Shown here: positions 49,762-61,100 of the stretch, piece after piece
How positions within the stretch are numbered: the stretch's first letter is position 1
How the letters are laid out: each line of letters starts with the position of its first letter
From: Microthyrium microscopicum
Taxonomy: Eukaryota > Ascomycota > Dothideomycetes > Microthyriales > Microthyriaceae
Direction of reading: 5' to 3'
Assembly (NCBI GenBank): GCA_010405405.1
Contig: MU004231.1
Span: 1,881,386-1,945,385, forward strand
Length of the DNA stretch: 64,000 nucleotides
Position numbers and translations under genes: made by a program
Notes under the pieces: model-generated
Told to the model about the DNA's origin: nothing
Seen by the model: only the letters and a program-made list of their open reading frames with translations
Databases searched by the model: none

Positions 49762-52700
49762 CTATTCCTCGTCCGACGATAAAAGTGAGATGTACTCTGG
49801 TTCAACCTGCATCTGCACATTTTGAACCTGAGCAATACTCGTGGCCTGAGTTACACCACCATGAGTAGTCTGCATGGGAGTCTCAGCGACATGGATAGCA
49901 GTAATATCGGCTTCATCTCCATCCTCTTCACCACTGCCATCGCTGGACTCTTCTTCGTCGGAAGATGACTCAACCTGGATTGCGTTTTGATAGCCCGCCA
50001 TCCTGGCATCTTCCTGTTCTTCTTCACCATCCTGCTCATCGTGTTCTTCATCATACACCTCTTCTTCTTCGCCATACACCTCTTCTTCTTCGTCATACAC
50101 CTCTTCTTCTTCGTCATACAACTCTTCTTCATATACCTCCTCTTCCTCATAGTAATACACCTGCTCATCCTCCTGTCCAGATCCCGGTTCTTCCTCATAG
50201 TAATACTCCTGCTCATCCTCGTGCGCCAGCTCGTCCTCATTGACCTCTTCCGGTGCTGCTTCATAAGCAAAGTTCTGGACGACAAGTAGGGCGGCTTGAG
50301 GAGCTTGAGGAGCTTGAGGAGCTTGAGGAGCTTGAGGAGCTTGAGGAGCTTGAGGAGCTTGAGGAGCTTGAGGAGCTTGAGGGCCTTCAAAGGGGTGTCC
50401 TGGTGCCTCTTCGACGTGAAGAGAGGAGGCGATTCTAATGGGTTCGATGGAGTCATGCTATCCCTCCATCTCGACATCTTCGTCCTCATACCCAGATTGA
50501 GATTCAATGCCCTGGACAACATCGCCATCCATAACATCTTCATCCTCCTCTTTGATGTAATCGAGCTCCACACCTTCATCCTCCTCTTCATCATATTCCT
50601 CCTCCTCCTCTTCAGCACGAGGCGAGCCTTGACGCCAATCCATCTGCCAATCATGATATCGCTGCTCACGATTCATCTTCTCTGTACCATCAGCTTCTGC
50701 CGCATCCACAGCTTTTTCTCGGATTGAGCCCCACATATCGTCCAGATTCACTTTATTGATGTATTCCTGCAGTTGATTGTCGTCGTGCACATTATCCTTG
50801 GCGATTGGCGCGCGCAGGTCATCAGTGGGAAATCGGTGTTCAAAGTCATTCAAACTAGATCCAGCACCAAGAACAGTCGAAGGATATGGGATTGATGCGT
50901 CCAGTGGAGGAGAGAAGAAGCCTATAGATGTATTAGCCAACTTAGACAGGGGACCAGTCAATTGTGTGTGGGATAACATGCCTTCGGCCACGCCGTATTT
51001 GATGGTGTGGAACACTGACGTCTGGGAGATTACGGCGGCCCATTGTTCGTCACTCATACCATCAGTTTTGCCATAATCATTCCAGTCCTGGGCGACGATA
51101 CATCGCTTCCAGATCAGGTTGCGCACAGTATCAACGGTATGTGATTCCATGTCGGCTGAAGCTGCTTCAAGAACTTGAAGAGCGAGGTAGAAGTCTTTTC
51201 GATAAATCGGAGAATCAGCCTGTATCTCGTTGTTATCAAATAGAGTTAACAGATCGATGAGTGACTCCGGCGCCATGACTCTATGAGACAATAGATCCGA
51301 GAATCCAAGTTTGAGCAGTTGTGTCAAAGCAGGCTGTTCCTCCTCAATATGAGAGGCAAAAATTGTGACGATGTTCTGTAGTTTAGCCTCCTCATCTGTA
51401 GCATCAATAGTGAATGGTTGCACAGCTTCGTAAAGTTGAGCCTGTATTCGGGAAATGACAGTATCACGCTGATTCTGAGCAGTCAACTCCTCAATAGCCA
51501 GAGCTGTACTGTCTGTTGCAGAGTTCTCAAATGTAGCATCGGCTTGCACTTGTTGCGGTAGACACAAGAGCGCCAGTTTGGCCATGGAAAGTTCTATTTT
51601 CCGAGACCAAGCATTCGACTCTCGAGAGTGAGCAACGTCTGTCAAGTTCTTTGCAGCATAGAGCATGTTGCCTTCCTTGCTAACCTCGTTGATCCATGAG
51701 ATTTTTGCATAAGCAGGGTCCGAACGTAGAAATTCTGTCCGCGACTCCTTTGTCCCAAGATCTCGATCGATCAAGTCAGCAAGGCGCTGTGATGAGACCT
51801 GTCCCTCGTAGAAAGGTTGCGCGAATTGTTGACCAAATTTCCGGAAGTAGTGCTTGATTTTTGCTTCAATCTTGTCAAGAGAGGATTCGGGTTGTGGTCG
51901 TCCAGCCTTGGGCTTGGGGATTTGACGCTGCAGTGTGTTCTGGCGGTCCAGTTCTTGCAGAGCCAGCTCGACTAAAGCTGGAATGTCTGCAAACTCTTCT
52001 GCCAGCGCTAACGCGCCATCAAAATGGCCCATTTCGTAGAGGAAAACGATTTGATGTTGTCTAATGGTTGCTTCGAATCGCTTTTTGGTTTCGGCTCCTT
52101 TGTGTTTGAGCTCCTCATCGCTCTGCGAGGTGAGCCAGCTGTAGCTTTCGACATATCCTTTGCAGCTAAGCCGAATGACAGCTTCCATATCCTGAGTTAT
52201 GGAATCAACAACCTCCATTGTCGCTTCAGAGTGAGTAGAGCTGTTTGAGATGAAATACTCCATGGTGAGATCGTGTGTGAGCTTGATGCTCCAGCTCAGT
52301 GCCTTGATAACATCATCAGAAGAAGTCCAGAATCTATGCAAGTCCTCAAACCCAGCCAGAAGAACACCTCCGTCGAGCTCTTCATTTCCTAGACCGTATT
52401 GAGATGCATTGCGTTGACGAAAGTCATATGCTGTGCCTAATCCAACAGTAAATAACTCGTTCATTTGAGGAACAAGACGCAAAAAGTCGGCAGAATGTAA
52501 TGTTTCGTTTCTGTTTTGTTCCTTAATGATGTGAAAGCATATAGGAAATATGCGTTCGAGGTTGTCCAGCTTTTTCGAGAACCAGTATCGAAGTGAGTCA
52601 GTCGTTTCGGTGTGGCCATTAGCCTCATCCGAAAAGGTGTTCAAAGCAGCATCGATGCCTTCGTCCAATAAAGTGATCTGCTCACGGGAGTTGCTCAATC

Positions 52701-54800
52701 GGCGGTCTTGGGTTTTCCAAATAGCGCGAGCAGTTGCTAATCGTTCGGCGTCGCTCAAGAGCTTCCATTTGGCTGAGCGAGACAGGGGCGAGCAGTGTTT
52801 CTTGAGAAAATCGGCCAGGTCCTGAAGAGCTTTCATGCGGATGACAAGGTGTTGCTCCATGGAACCTGCGCCCTCTTGGAGATAGTCGGTTCTTGTGGTC
52901 AGGATTCTGGTGCTTGTAGCCAAGGCGGCAGTCTCAATATCGGCTCCAGAGTATTTGAATGAAGAAAGATCATATAGATCAACGACGTTGTTGGGTATGG
53001 TTCCAAAGAATACCGCTTGCTCTATCTTGCTAAGGGGTAATGGTAGTCGGAAGCGACCTTGAGATGCTTCGCCATTGTAGGCATCTGCCGAGATTCGGAT
53101 TTCGCCTGCAGTCTTGGTAAACAGTAGGAGGTTAGAGTGATGGGGTTGAAATTTCTTGTTGCCAAATTCAGCACTTGAGGCGATGATTTGGCCTCCTCGC
53201 TCTGTCTTGAAATGGATGACATCGTGATAGAATGCAGGGACAGCAGCTGCTGCGTCCTCATCATCCTCGTCATCCTCCACTGCGGCGCGAGGAGGATATG
53301 AAACGACAACCACAGTCTTCTCGTCGACAATGAAGGCGGTATGATCTGGTGTGGGTATGATGAGCTTGACAGAAGTGTCAGCTGGCTGAGATGGCTTCCA
53401 TGAGGTAATTGGGAATATTCGATGAACATGTGCTTTCGCACCACCCAAGGTTATGTCGAGAATGATGAATTGGTTTTCGGAGGCGGTGTTCAATTGGACG
53501 AGCAACGCGGCTTCAATGGGGACGTGACTAGCATCTCCATTACGCGCAAGCTGATTTCCATAGCCGCTTGAAATAGCCAGATCCACGAATTGTAGACCAA
53601 TTTTGGCTGAAGAGTCCAGCAAGCCAGCTCTTGATAGTTCATCTCGAACTTCCTCTGACGATTCAATTTCTCCAATATAGGCACTTTGACCGGCTTCTCG
53701 TACTTCCCAGATTTTGAAGACCCCTTCTACCGTGAGAGCAATGACTTCGACTTTGGATTTGGCCAATGGTCGAGTCTTCACAGCACTAAGCTTGTTTCGC
53801 GAAATTCCTTGGAAGACTTGAACGATATCGCCAAAGAAACTGCTCTTGCTTGTGGTTTTAAGGAATTCCATCTCAATTTGAGGGTGTCCATAAGTGTCCT
53901 GTAGTGTCAAATGGGCAAGTCGGCCAGAAGAGGTGACAATAATAAGGCCCGCTGATTCAACATCCACCAACTCTTCGACACTCTCGCCGGAGTATAGTTT
54001 GATGACACCTTCAACCCCATGCCGACGTTGTTCGAAAAGTTTGAGCGTTTCGGCACTATCGATATCCTCCCAGTAGGTGATTTTTCCAGTAGTTGGGTAA
54101 ACAACAACCAAGCCCAAGTTCTTCGACGCGTTGCTAACAAGAGTGGCCAACGGTAATTGTTCGGAAGACTTTACGGGATACGGCAAGCTTAGCGACTTGG
54201 TGTGAGGAGATGATGTAGGAAGTGTACAGTCCCAGATGAGGATGGATTCGTGTGTGACGGCAATGGCAAGTGTGGAGGCAGGACGCGATCGGAAGAAGGC
54301 CTTGAAAGATGCTAGAAAAATATTAGCTATCTCGACAAACCGCTATCAACATACCAAAGACATACCATGTGGATTCTTTTTCAGCTTGTCGGGTACAGCA
54401 GGAACAGAAGTTGCCGTAAACTTTTTATTTCGCGTCTTGAACAGGGTTATTTATCACTCAACAACAAAATAGACCAGTTAGAGCATACCAGAGTAGTGTT
54501 TGTATCCTTGATTGAACGAGGAGTTCCTGTACTGACGACTCTTGAATCTCTCATAACCAGTTCAGTGCCGTTGGCATGTCCATTCATCGCGCTTCCGTTA
54601 ACTCCGTTTGTATTTGTTCCATTGGCGCCGCTGGATCGCGTTGACACGGTGCGTCCATTTGTGCTAGCGGTGAAGCTATCAGAAGCGATTCGACTACGCT
54701 TTCGGGGCTGGCGTAGGGTAGAATCGACATCGTTGCGGCGGCGACGACGAGGGTTGTTTCGCAGCGACGCGGGTTCGGTAACAGGTTCTGGAGAGAACAT
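49762..54800 (-). CDS. nup133: Nucleoporin NUP133
   Basis: Exons 54489-54800, 54366-54420, 50492-54311 and 49762-50434 give 1619 aa. The N-terminus is basic with NLS-like clusters (NPRRRRRNDVDS, RQPRKRSRIAS). The predicted propeller starts at KAFFRSRPASTLAIAVTHES and includes LVVVYPTTGKITYWEDI and VEVIALTVEGVFKIWEV, followed by the long alpha-helical C-terminal stack typical of Nup133 in the Y-complex scaffold. Without the last intron the frame stops at 50458 after 1406 aa, close to normal fungal length. A 57-nt GT-AG intron (50435-50491, donor GTATGA) contains that stop and rejoins the same frame, adding an acidic tail with (PQA)n and EEEEVYD repeats that ends YISLLSSDEE. The tail is clearly coding-like, but whether it is always used is open. 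Confidence 0.87.
50051..50113. repeat. 21-bp coding repeat in nup133 tail
   Basis: Three near-identical copies of a 21-bp unit (plus strand CATACACCTCTTCTTCTTCG core); on the minus strand each encodes the acidic heptad of type DEEEEVY. Confidence 0.8.
50294..50382. repeat. 9-bp minisatellite, about ten copies, in nup133 tail
   Basis: Perfect tandem GCTTGAGGA units. The minus strand encodes (Pro-Gln-Ala)n in the nup133 tail; the plus strand reads (Glu-Glu-Leu)n or (Arg-Ser-Leu)n, so open frames there are shadows. Confidence 0.9.
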
Positions 54801-55469
54801 GTTGACGGGGCGAAGAGTTTGTTGATGGAAATCAATACGCGCCCACGGTATTGAGATGGATATGGGGAGGAGAGAAGAATGAGAATGGAGATGAGCGGAG
54901 TTGAAGGTTTGGGATTGTTGGCAGAGAAATGGGATGGTGGATGTGTTGTTCTTGCTAAGTTAGTGAGTCGCAGCTGCAGGATGCACTTCTCCCGTTTACC
55001 ACTCAACCACTCGTCAACTTTTCAGGAAGTCGCGCTAGCCTCTTGGTCTGTGGCCTAACCTATTTGGTCACTTTGCGCCAGTCGTGACTTCTTCTTTTGG
55101 TCGTTTCTTTGGTCGTTCCTTCCCTTTTACCATTTACGAGTATTTTCAAGGGCAACATGTCAGATTCATTGACCAACTGACAGTACTCAGCACGATTAGA
55201 CATCCTAAACAGTATCCTCACTTCACTAACAGGTACGACATACGGATACCTCTCAACACAAATCAGGTTCAAGTAAATATGTAATTTTGAGGCTTCAATT
55301 ATTTATCAGTTGCGTTCCAAACAGGTCATTTCATCCTTCCACCCATTTCACTTCGCGTCCTATACTCGAGTTCCAGCATCCTGTACTCGACTTTGCCCAT
55401 TCCAATTGCTGTTCATTCATCCAACCAGCCATATACATGGTATATACATCCCCAGTAACCAATTGCTGT
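54801..55469. promoter_or_regulatory. Spacer between pan3 stop and nup133 start
   Basis: About 670 bp with the nup133 promoter; only spurious frames. Confidence 0.5.
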
Positions 55470-57492
55470 TTACTTGCGTCCCTTAGACAGTCCACTAGAA
55501 TTGGTATTACCATTCAAGTCACTGAATGAATTTTCGATCGCGCGTTTGATATCCTTGAACGTCACAATAAATGCCGTCTCCCCATCTCTGCTCGTCAACT
55601 GTATCGTCTCATTGCTCCCAGCATCAAGACGATTTAGACATCCCAGTATATGGCTCAAATCAACAAGTGCTCGTCCTTGCGCATCCACCGCGTGGAACAC
55701 GTAGTCGCGAAACATTTTGATATAATACCGTTCTCCAGTCTCGCTCCAGGAGTGATTGTGTTCGTTCTCAGGGCGTTCCAGGATCAGGTTCATTTTCAAT
55801 AGTATGCGGGCGATTCGCCCGTCTTCGAGGGAGGTTGCTAGAGCGCTTTCAAATGTGTCGAAAGCGTGTAACTGGTTGTCCAGGACCGTGATGATATTAC
55901 CAGAGATCTCGGACAGCAAGATGTCGATGCTCTTAGTCTGCTCCTGTGGCGGAGATAGCAGCCAGGAAATGCAATCTCGTAGTCGGCCAGTATACGCTCG
56001 CGATAGGCCGTCCAGAGCTTTATGCGGTGCTAAGTAGACGGAAGCATTCCCTGCGGCGATGCATAGAATTAATCGGCCTAGTTGGACCAGATCTTCTTGT
56101 TGTTCCAGTTTAAAAGAGCGCTGCATACCCACTTGCGATGCGTCAAATTTGACAACGTCGAGAATACCGCATGCGTTAAGCCGAATGCGATTCTTCCCAG
56201 TAAGCAGAATTTTGGATGGGTGAATGACTTGCGCAGCCAAGCCGCCGGCGTGTATGATTTTGAGAGCAGATGCCAGTTGCGCCATGTATGCCCATAGTGT
56301 TTGTTCGGAAACATATTGTGGATTGTAAGCGCGTACAGGATTTCCAAAGCGATCCATATTTCTACCTTGGGCGCTTTGTGGAAAGTGATGCTCTGCTAGG
56401 GTGCTTGAGCATGGGTGGTAATCCATCACAAAAATGAGAGACGAATCGCCAAATGCTCTTGTTGTAAAGACATCGTGCACTGTCACCATGCTTCCATTAT
56501 CTATCCGTTTCCATGGTTGAAGTGCTCTGATAGCATGCTCATTGGTCAGCCGGTATCCTATTTCTGTTAGCTGAAAGGATGGCATAAGGTTATGCGCAAT
56601 TACCTTCCAAGCGTCGCAAAGCATAAGTCTTGCCATCTTTGCTTGAGACCGCCTTGTATATCCAGGTCGGGTAGCCAAAAATGTTACTATTCTTCTGGCT
56701 TAGCGTATCCAGCGGTACCAAGGAATGGAAGTGATCGAGATGTGGGAGCACCGTCGAGTTTGGCAACACTTGTAAACTTGCTTCATTGCGCCGTTGAAAC
56801 TCTCTTCTTAAGTCTTCAGAGATAAAAAAGTCGTGAGAAGTCCTTTGGTATGCCAAGAGATTATCTCGGTGTGGAGCCAGAGGAGAGTATAGGTGATATT
56901 GGAGTGGTTGGGTGAAAGCGCCAGAATTTTGGTAGTAGGTAGCCCCAGAAAGTCCACCAGACGGGTCTTGTAGGTAGGGATTATTTATTTGCGGTTGAGG
57001 AGTACCAGCCATCGATTGTAGCGCAGAATGAAGGGTGTAGGCATCAAAGCCGCTTCCTAGACCTGTCGCATTCTGCGTGTCCGGCTGGAGAAGTCCCTGA
57101 TTTGGGTCAAATCCTTGAGGAACAAATTCTGCAACCTCCTGAGGTGTCCATTCTGTGGCTGTTGGTTTGGGCCTCGCATGACTGACAAGCGGACTATTGC
57201 TTGATTTCGGTGTAAATGGGGCCGCGTTCGCGGATCGAGGGGAGATAGCGGACGGTCGCAACCCATTCGTTTGCGGTTGGAGAGGCGTAAAAGAAGGAGA
57301 GTCGACATTGAACCTGCTTGTATTGGTGCTCTCCGAAGAGGCCGTACTATGGCTCTGTGGTTTGGTCTTCATTGATGCGTCGTGATTATATGCGCATCCA
57401 TCCTTTTCATACTTGCAAAATCCAAAGATTCCTATATTACGACATGGTGTATTCTTAAGATTCTCCCGTCCTTTCGGCCTTGGGGATGCCAT
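55470..57492 (-). CDS. pan3: PAN2-PAN3 deadenylation complex subunit PAN3
   Basis: Two exons (56604-57492, 55470-56557) encode 658 aa. A CCCH zinc finger (CRNIGIFGFCKYEKDGCAYNH, spacing C-x8-C-x6-C-x3-H) lies near residue 20. A PAM2-like NAAPFTP follows in a disordered Ser/Pro linker. From about residue 230 come the pseudokinase (TWIYKAVSSKDGKTYALRRL) and the helical C-terminal knob (YIKMFRDYVFHAVD, LSHILGCLNRLDAG). PAN3 binds poly(A)-binding protein and recruits the PAN2 nuclease to shorten mRNA tails. The 46-nt intron has three candidate acceptors at 33, 40 and 46 nt; only the last restores the conserved RRLEG-YRLTNEHAI. ATG 57492 gives MASPRPKGREN, usual for the family; ATG 57537 would add 15 residues. 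Confidence 0.95.
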
Positions 57493-58169
57493 GGTCCTCC
57501 GTATCTCAGAAGCAATGCCTCCGATGGGTGTGTCCATCAACTTCCTCACACAAGTTTTCGATTCGAGTTGTATTGATCATTCGGTAAGTTGGGAATCAGT
57601 TAGGTGTATTATATCGCGAATAGATGGTAGGAGCGTAAGAAGCCGAGTTCTCGGAAAGACAGTCGAGAGAAGTAGCTTGCGCAGCCTAGATGCGAGATGA
57701 ATTAAGGTCCGTATTGGATAGGTGAATTAAGGCTTAGTGAGAAAGGAAACTCGGACGCTAATATGCCAAATCGAGCTGGGACGACGCAAGACTTGTGGGC
57801 ATCCAAGCAAAAGATGCTTGCAATCTATCGCTCGGCCAGATTCAGGGTCTTAGACAGCCTGATCACCAAACAGTGGTCAGCCGTGGAGGCGGTATCATCG
57901 CAGAAAGGTTATGATGGGAATCTGGAGGTAAGTGAGAGACTTTCATTCGTAGTATAGGGTCCAAGTGAAGGACAGGAATGGCGATAATGGACCTAGCGGA
58001 CCAGAATAGACTGCAGGAAGAAAGAATGGGCTGGAGATGTTGTAGCGAGAGCCTCTAACCAAGCGCCCGCCCTGATGGATGAAGTTGAGAACAACACTTG
58101 GCTCAAGTTATCTCAGCCAATCAGATCGCGCCAAGTCTCCACTGGCTACAACGTAGTCGCGTCTAAGGA
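57493..58169. other. PAN3 promoter side and edge of RIP block
   Basis: About 680 bp of normal GC. An ATG at 57763 opens a plus-strand frame (TTQDLWASKQKMLAIYRSAR) of 55 codons that reaches a consensus GTAAGT at about 57928, resembling a first exon with nothing convincing downstream before the AT-rich block. Not annotated as a gene. Confidence 0.35.
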
Positions 58170-61100
58170 CAACTAGGAAAATTTTATAGCAACTTACTTC
58201 ATAATTTTGCTATTTTTATAAATAACTTAACACTATTACGTTTATAGCCCTATAGCTTAAATTTAATACTATTTAATCCCTATAGTTAGAAATTAGCTTT
58301 CTAATAAATCTATTTTTATTTAGAATTAATATAAAACTATAATATTAAAGTGTTTCTCTCTATATACCTAAAAATATCTAACGTATTTATATTTTAGTAA
58401 GCATATCTTTAACTATTAATTACTAAATAACTACTATAGTATATATAATTTTATATATATAGATATATTTAAAACTAATATTTATTTTAATCTAGTATAT
58501 TATTTTTAGGTTATTATTATTAGTAGTAGTATATTCTCTCTTTTTATTCTACTAACTACTATATTATTACTTACCTAGTTAATTATTTCCTTATTATAGA
58601 ATATATATATAAACTATTAAATAGTTATAGTTAATAAATATTAAGAGTCTTCTAGTATTATATATTAATTAAGGTCTATAAGACGTTAGTAAAATCTTTA
58701 ATAAGCCTAATAAAGTTACTACTTCTTATAAGATCTAGATAATGTTAGAAGATCTATAAAGATATTAGAAGATCTATTAAGATATTAAAAGATTTATTAA
58801 GATATTAGAAAATCTATTAAGATATTTTATTACTTTATTTATATCTCACTACTAAACTATTATGCTTATTATATATTCTAGGTCTAAACTATTTTAACTA
58901 AGTTAGTAATACTATTTATAAAGATAAAAAGAATACTAAAAATCTCTTAAGGATTCTAAAAGAAGCTAGTAAATAGGTAAACTAATAATAGGGAACGTTT
59001 TCTTAATTATTATAAAAGCTAAGAGATATAGTATCTTCTATTACTATATAATCTAAATAAGATAAAGCTAAAAGAACTTAATAAATATACTAAGAAAATA
59101 CTTAGGATAAAACTAGAAACTATTTAGAAGATAATTAATATCTTAACTTAGAGTAAAAGTTATTTAGAGAAATAGCCTAGCGTATTAAGAAGTACTTTAA
59201 AATAATTCTATTTAGACATTAAGCCTAAAAAAGCCTAGATTTAAGCTCTTTATATATTAATCTATAGTAGTAGAGATATACTTTTAATAGCTAAAACTAG
59301 GTTTAGTAAAAGCTTAATCCTATACGCTTATAATACTCTTACTAGCAAGATTATACTCTAGATTATTCCTTTTAATAAACTTAAAGAAAATTAGTATAAT
59401 AGTATTAAAAACGTAGTAAAATATACTCTTTATCTACTAATAAAGGATTCTAAAGAGAAAATTTAATATTTTACTTATAGAATAAGGAAAAGAGACTTTA
59501 GTTATATTTTCTTATTACTAGAGCTAGTATTATCCCTAAACTTTTAAAAACTTCTAAAGAACGTAGAGTTTTAGCAAAGAATTAGATATATTACTATTAA
59601 TAAGTATTATTTTATCTATTAGTAGCGTAACTTTTAAATAAAGTTTACTATAATTAGTAAGCTTAGAGCAATACTACTATAGGATATTATCTAGTTTAGA
59701 TATACTAGTACCTTAAGTTAACTAATATAAGAAATAGTTCTTTAGCTTAGTAGCTTTTAATAATTAGGTTAATATTAGTAGTAAACTACTTTATTAAGAA
59801 TAAGTATTAATTATTTAGATCTTTCTATTATTATACGCTTTATTAAGAAAGGTAAGCTTACTTTTTTTAATAATTTTTATAATATTCTATAGTATATATT
59901 TTAGTAAATATATAAAACTACTACCTTAGTAGATAAGAATTACTATAAAGTAACTACTAGCTAAGAAGAAGTTTAACGCTAGGATATATAGTCTAATAAT
60001 AGATATAGTATTAGTATAGATATAGTAAGTCCTAAATCTAATCTTTATTCTATAAAGAACAAGAATAATACTAATAGTAAACCTTTAGGTAAAGAAAGTA
60101 TTAATATTAATAGTTCTAGCTAATATCCTAAACTTAAGTATAAGTATATATATAAATGCTCTAACTATAAGATTAAAGTTAGTAGTCTATCTAAAATACT
60201 AAAAATAATTATCTTTATTAATAGTATCTTTAGTATTTAAACTATACTTATATACCTTTATTATTTACTAATTATACTTACTTTTTATCTTTCTAATAGT
60301 TACCTTAAGAAATACTTACGCAATCTAAAAACTAAAGCATTTTATATTAATAAGATTATTAAGAAGTATACGTCTTAGTTATCTAAGTATAATTAAAATT
60401 ACTACTATACTACTTTTTATAAACCTAACTTTAAGATTTAAATTATAGTAGTAACTACTTATCTTAGGCTTAGCTACTATATTCTTAGTATTATACTTAT
60501 TATTATTTAGAAAATACTAATTAGTTATAATATACTAGATCTTTAATAGCGCGCTAGTTATAGTACGTAAAGTAAAAGTAACTATAGTATAGTCAAAATT
60601 TAGCTTCTATATTACTTATATAATAAATATATAAAAGAATAATCTATTTAGGATATATCTAAGCCTAGTATAGCTATAACGCGCTAGTAGAAAACTACTA
60701 TACGTTATATACTTTTATTATATTATACTATATAATAATAATATTAGTCTTAATAAGCTCTTTTCTAGTAAGCTTTATTATATTCTCTATTATAAGTATA
60801 GATACTAAGTAATATATTAGATATTAGTAAAAATAGCCTTACTAATATAGAATAAGAATCTACTAAACTAGAATCTCTTATAGCTAGTTTATCTTAGGCT
60901 AAACCTTTAACTTAGAATATAATAAGGAAGTAAAAAAAGTTAAAGAAGATAGAGTTCTTTTCTAAACTTAAGACTAAATAATAAGTAAAAACTCTCTAAG
61001 AGTTTTATAATTTAGTAAATACTAATTATATTTATATTATAATCTAGAAGTTTCTTAGTAAAGATTAGATACTATTTTTACTAGCTTAAAATTTACTACT

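Noticed and set aside
48258-50460. Idea that TAG is reassigned or generally read through in this organism, because two adjacent genes have in-frame TAGs followed by coding sequence
   Set aside because: Urate oxidase ends in TAG directly after its AKL targeting signal, and ChAPs and the deaminase also end in TAG at natural C-termini. The nup133 case is explained by a 57-nt intron.
50253-50727. Plus-strand (EEL)n and (RSL)n frames
   Set aside because: They are the complement of the nup133 PQA minisatellite.
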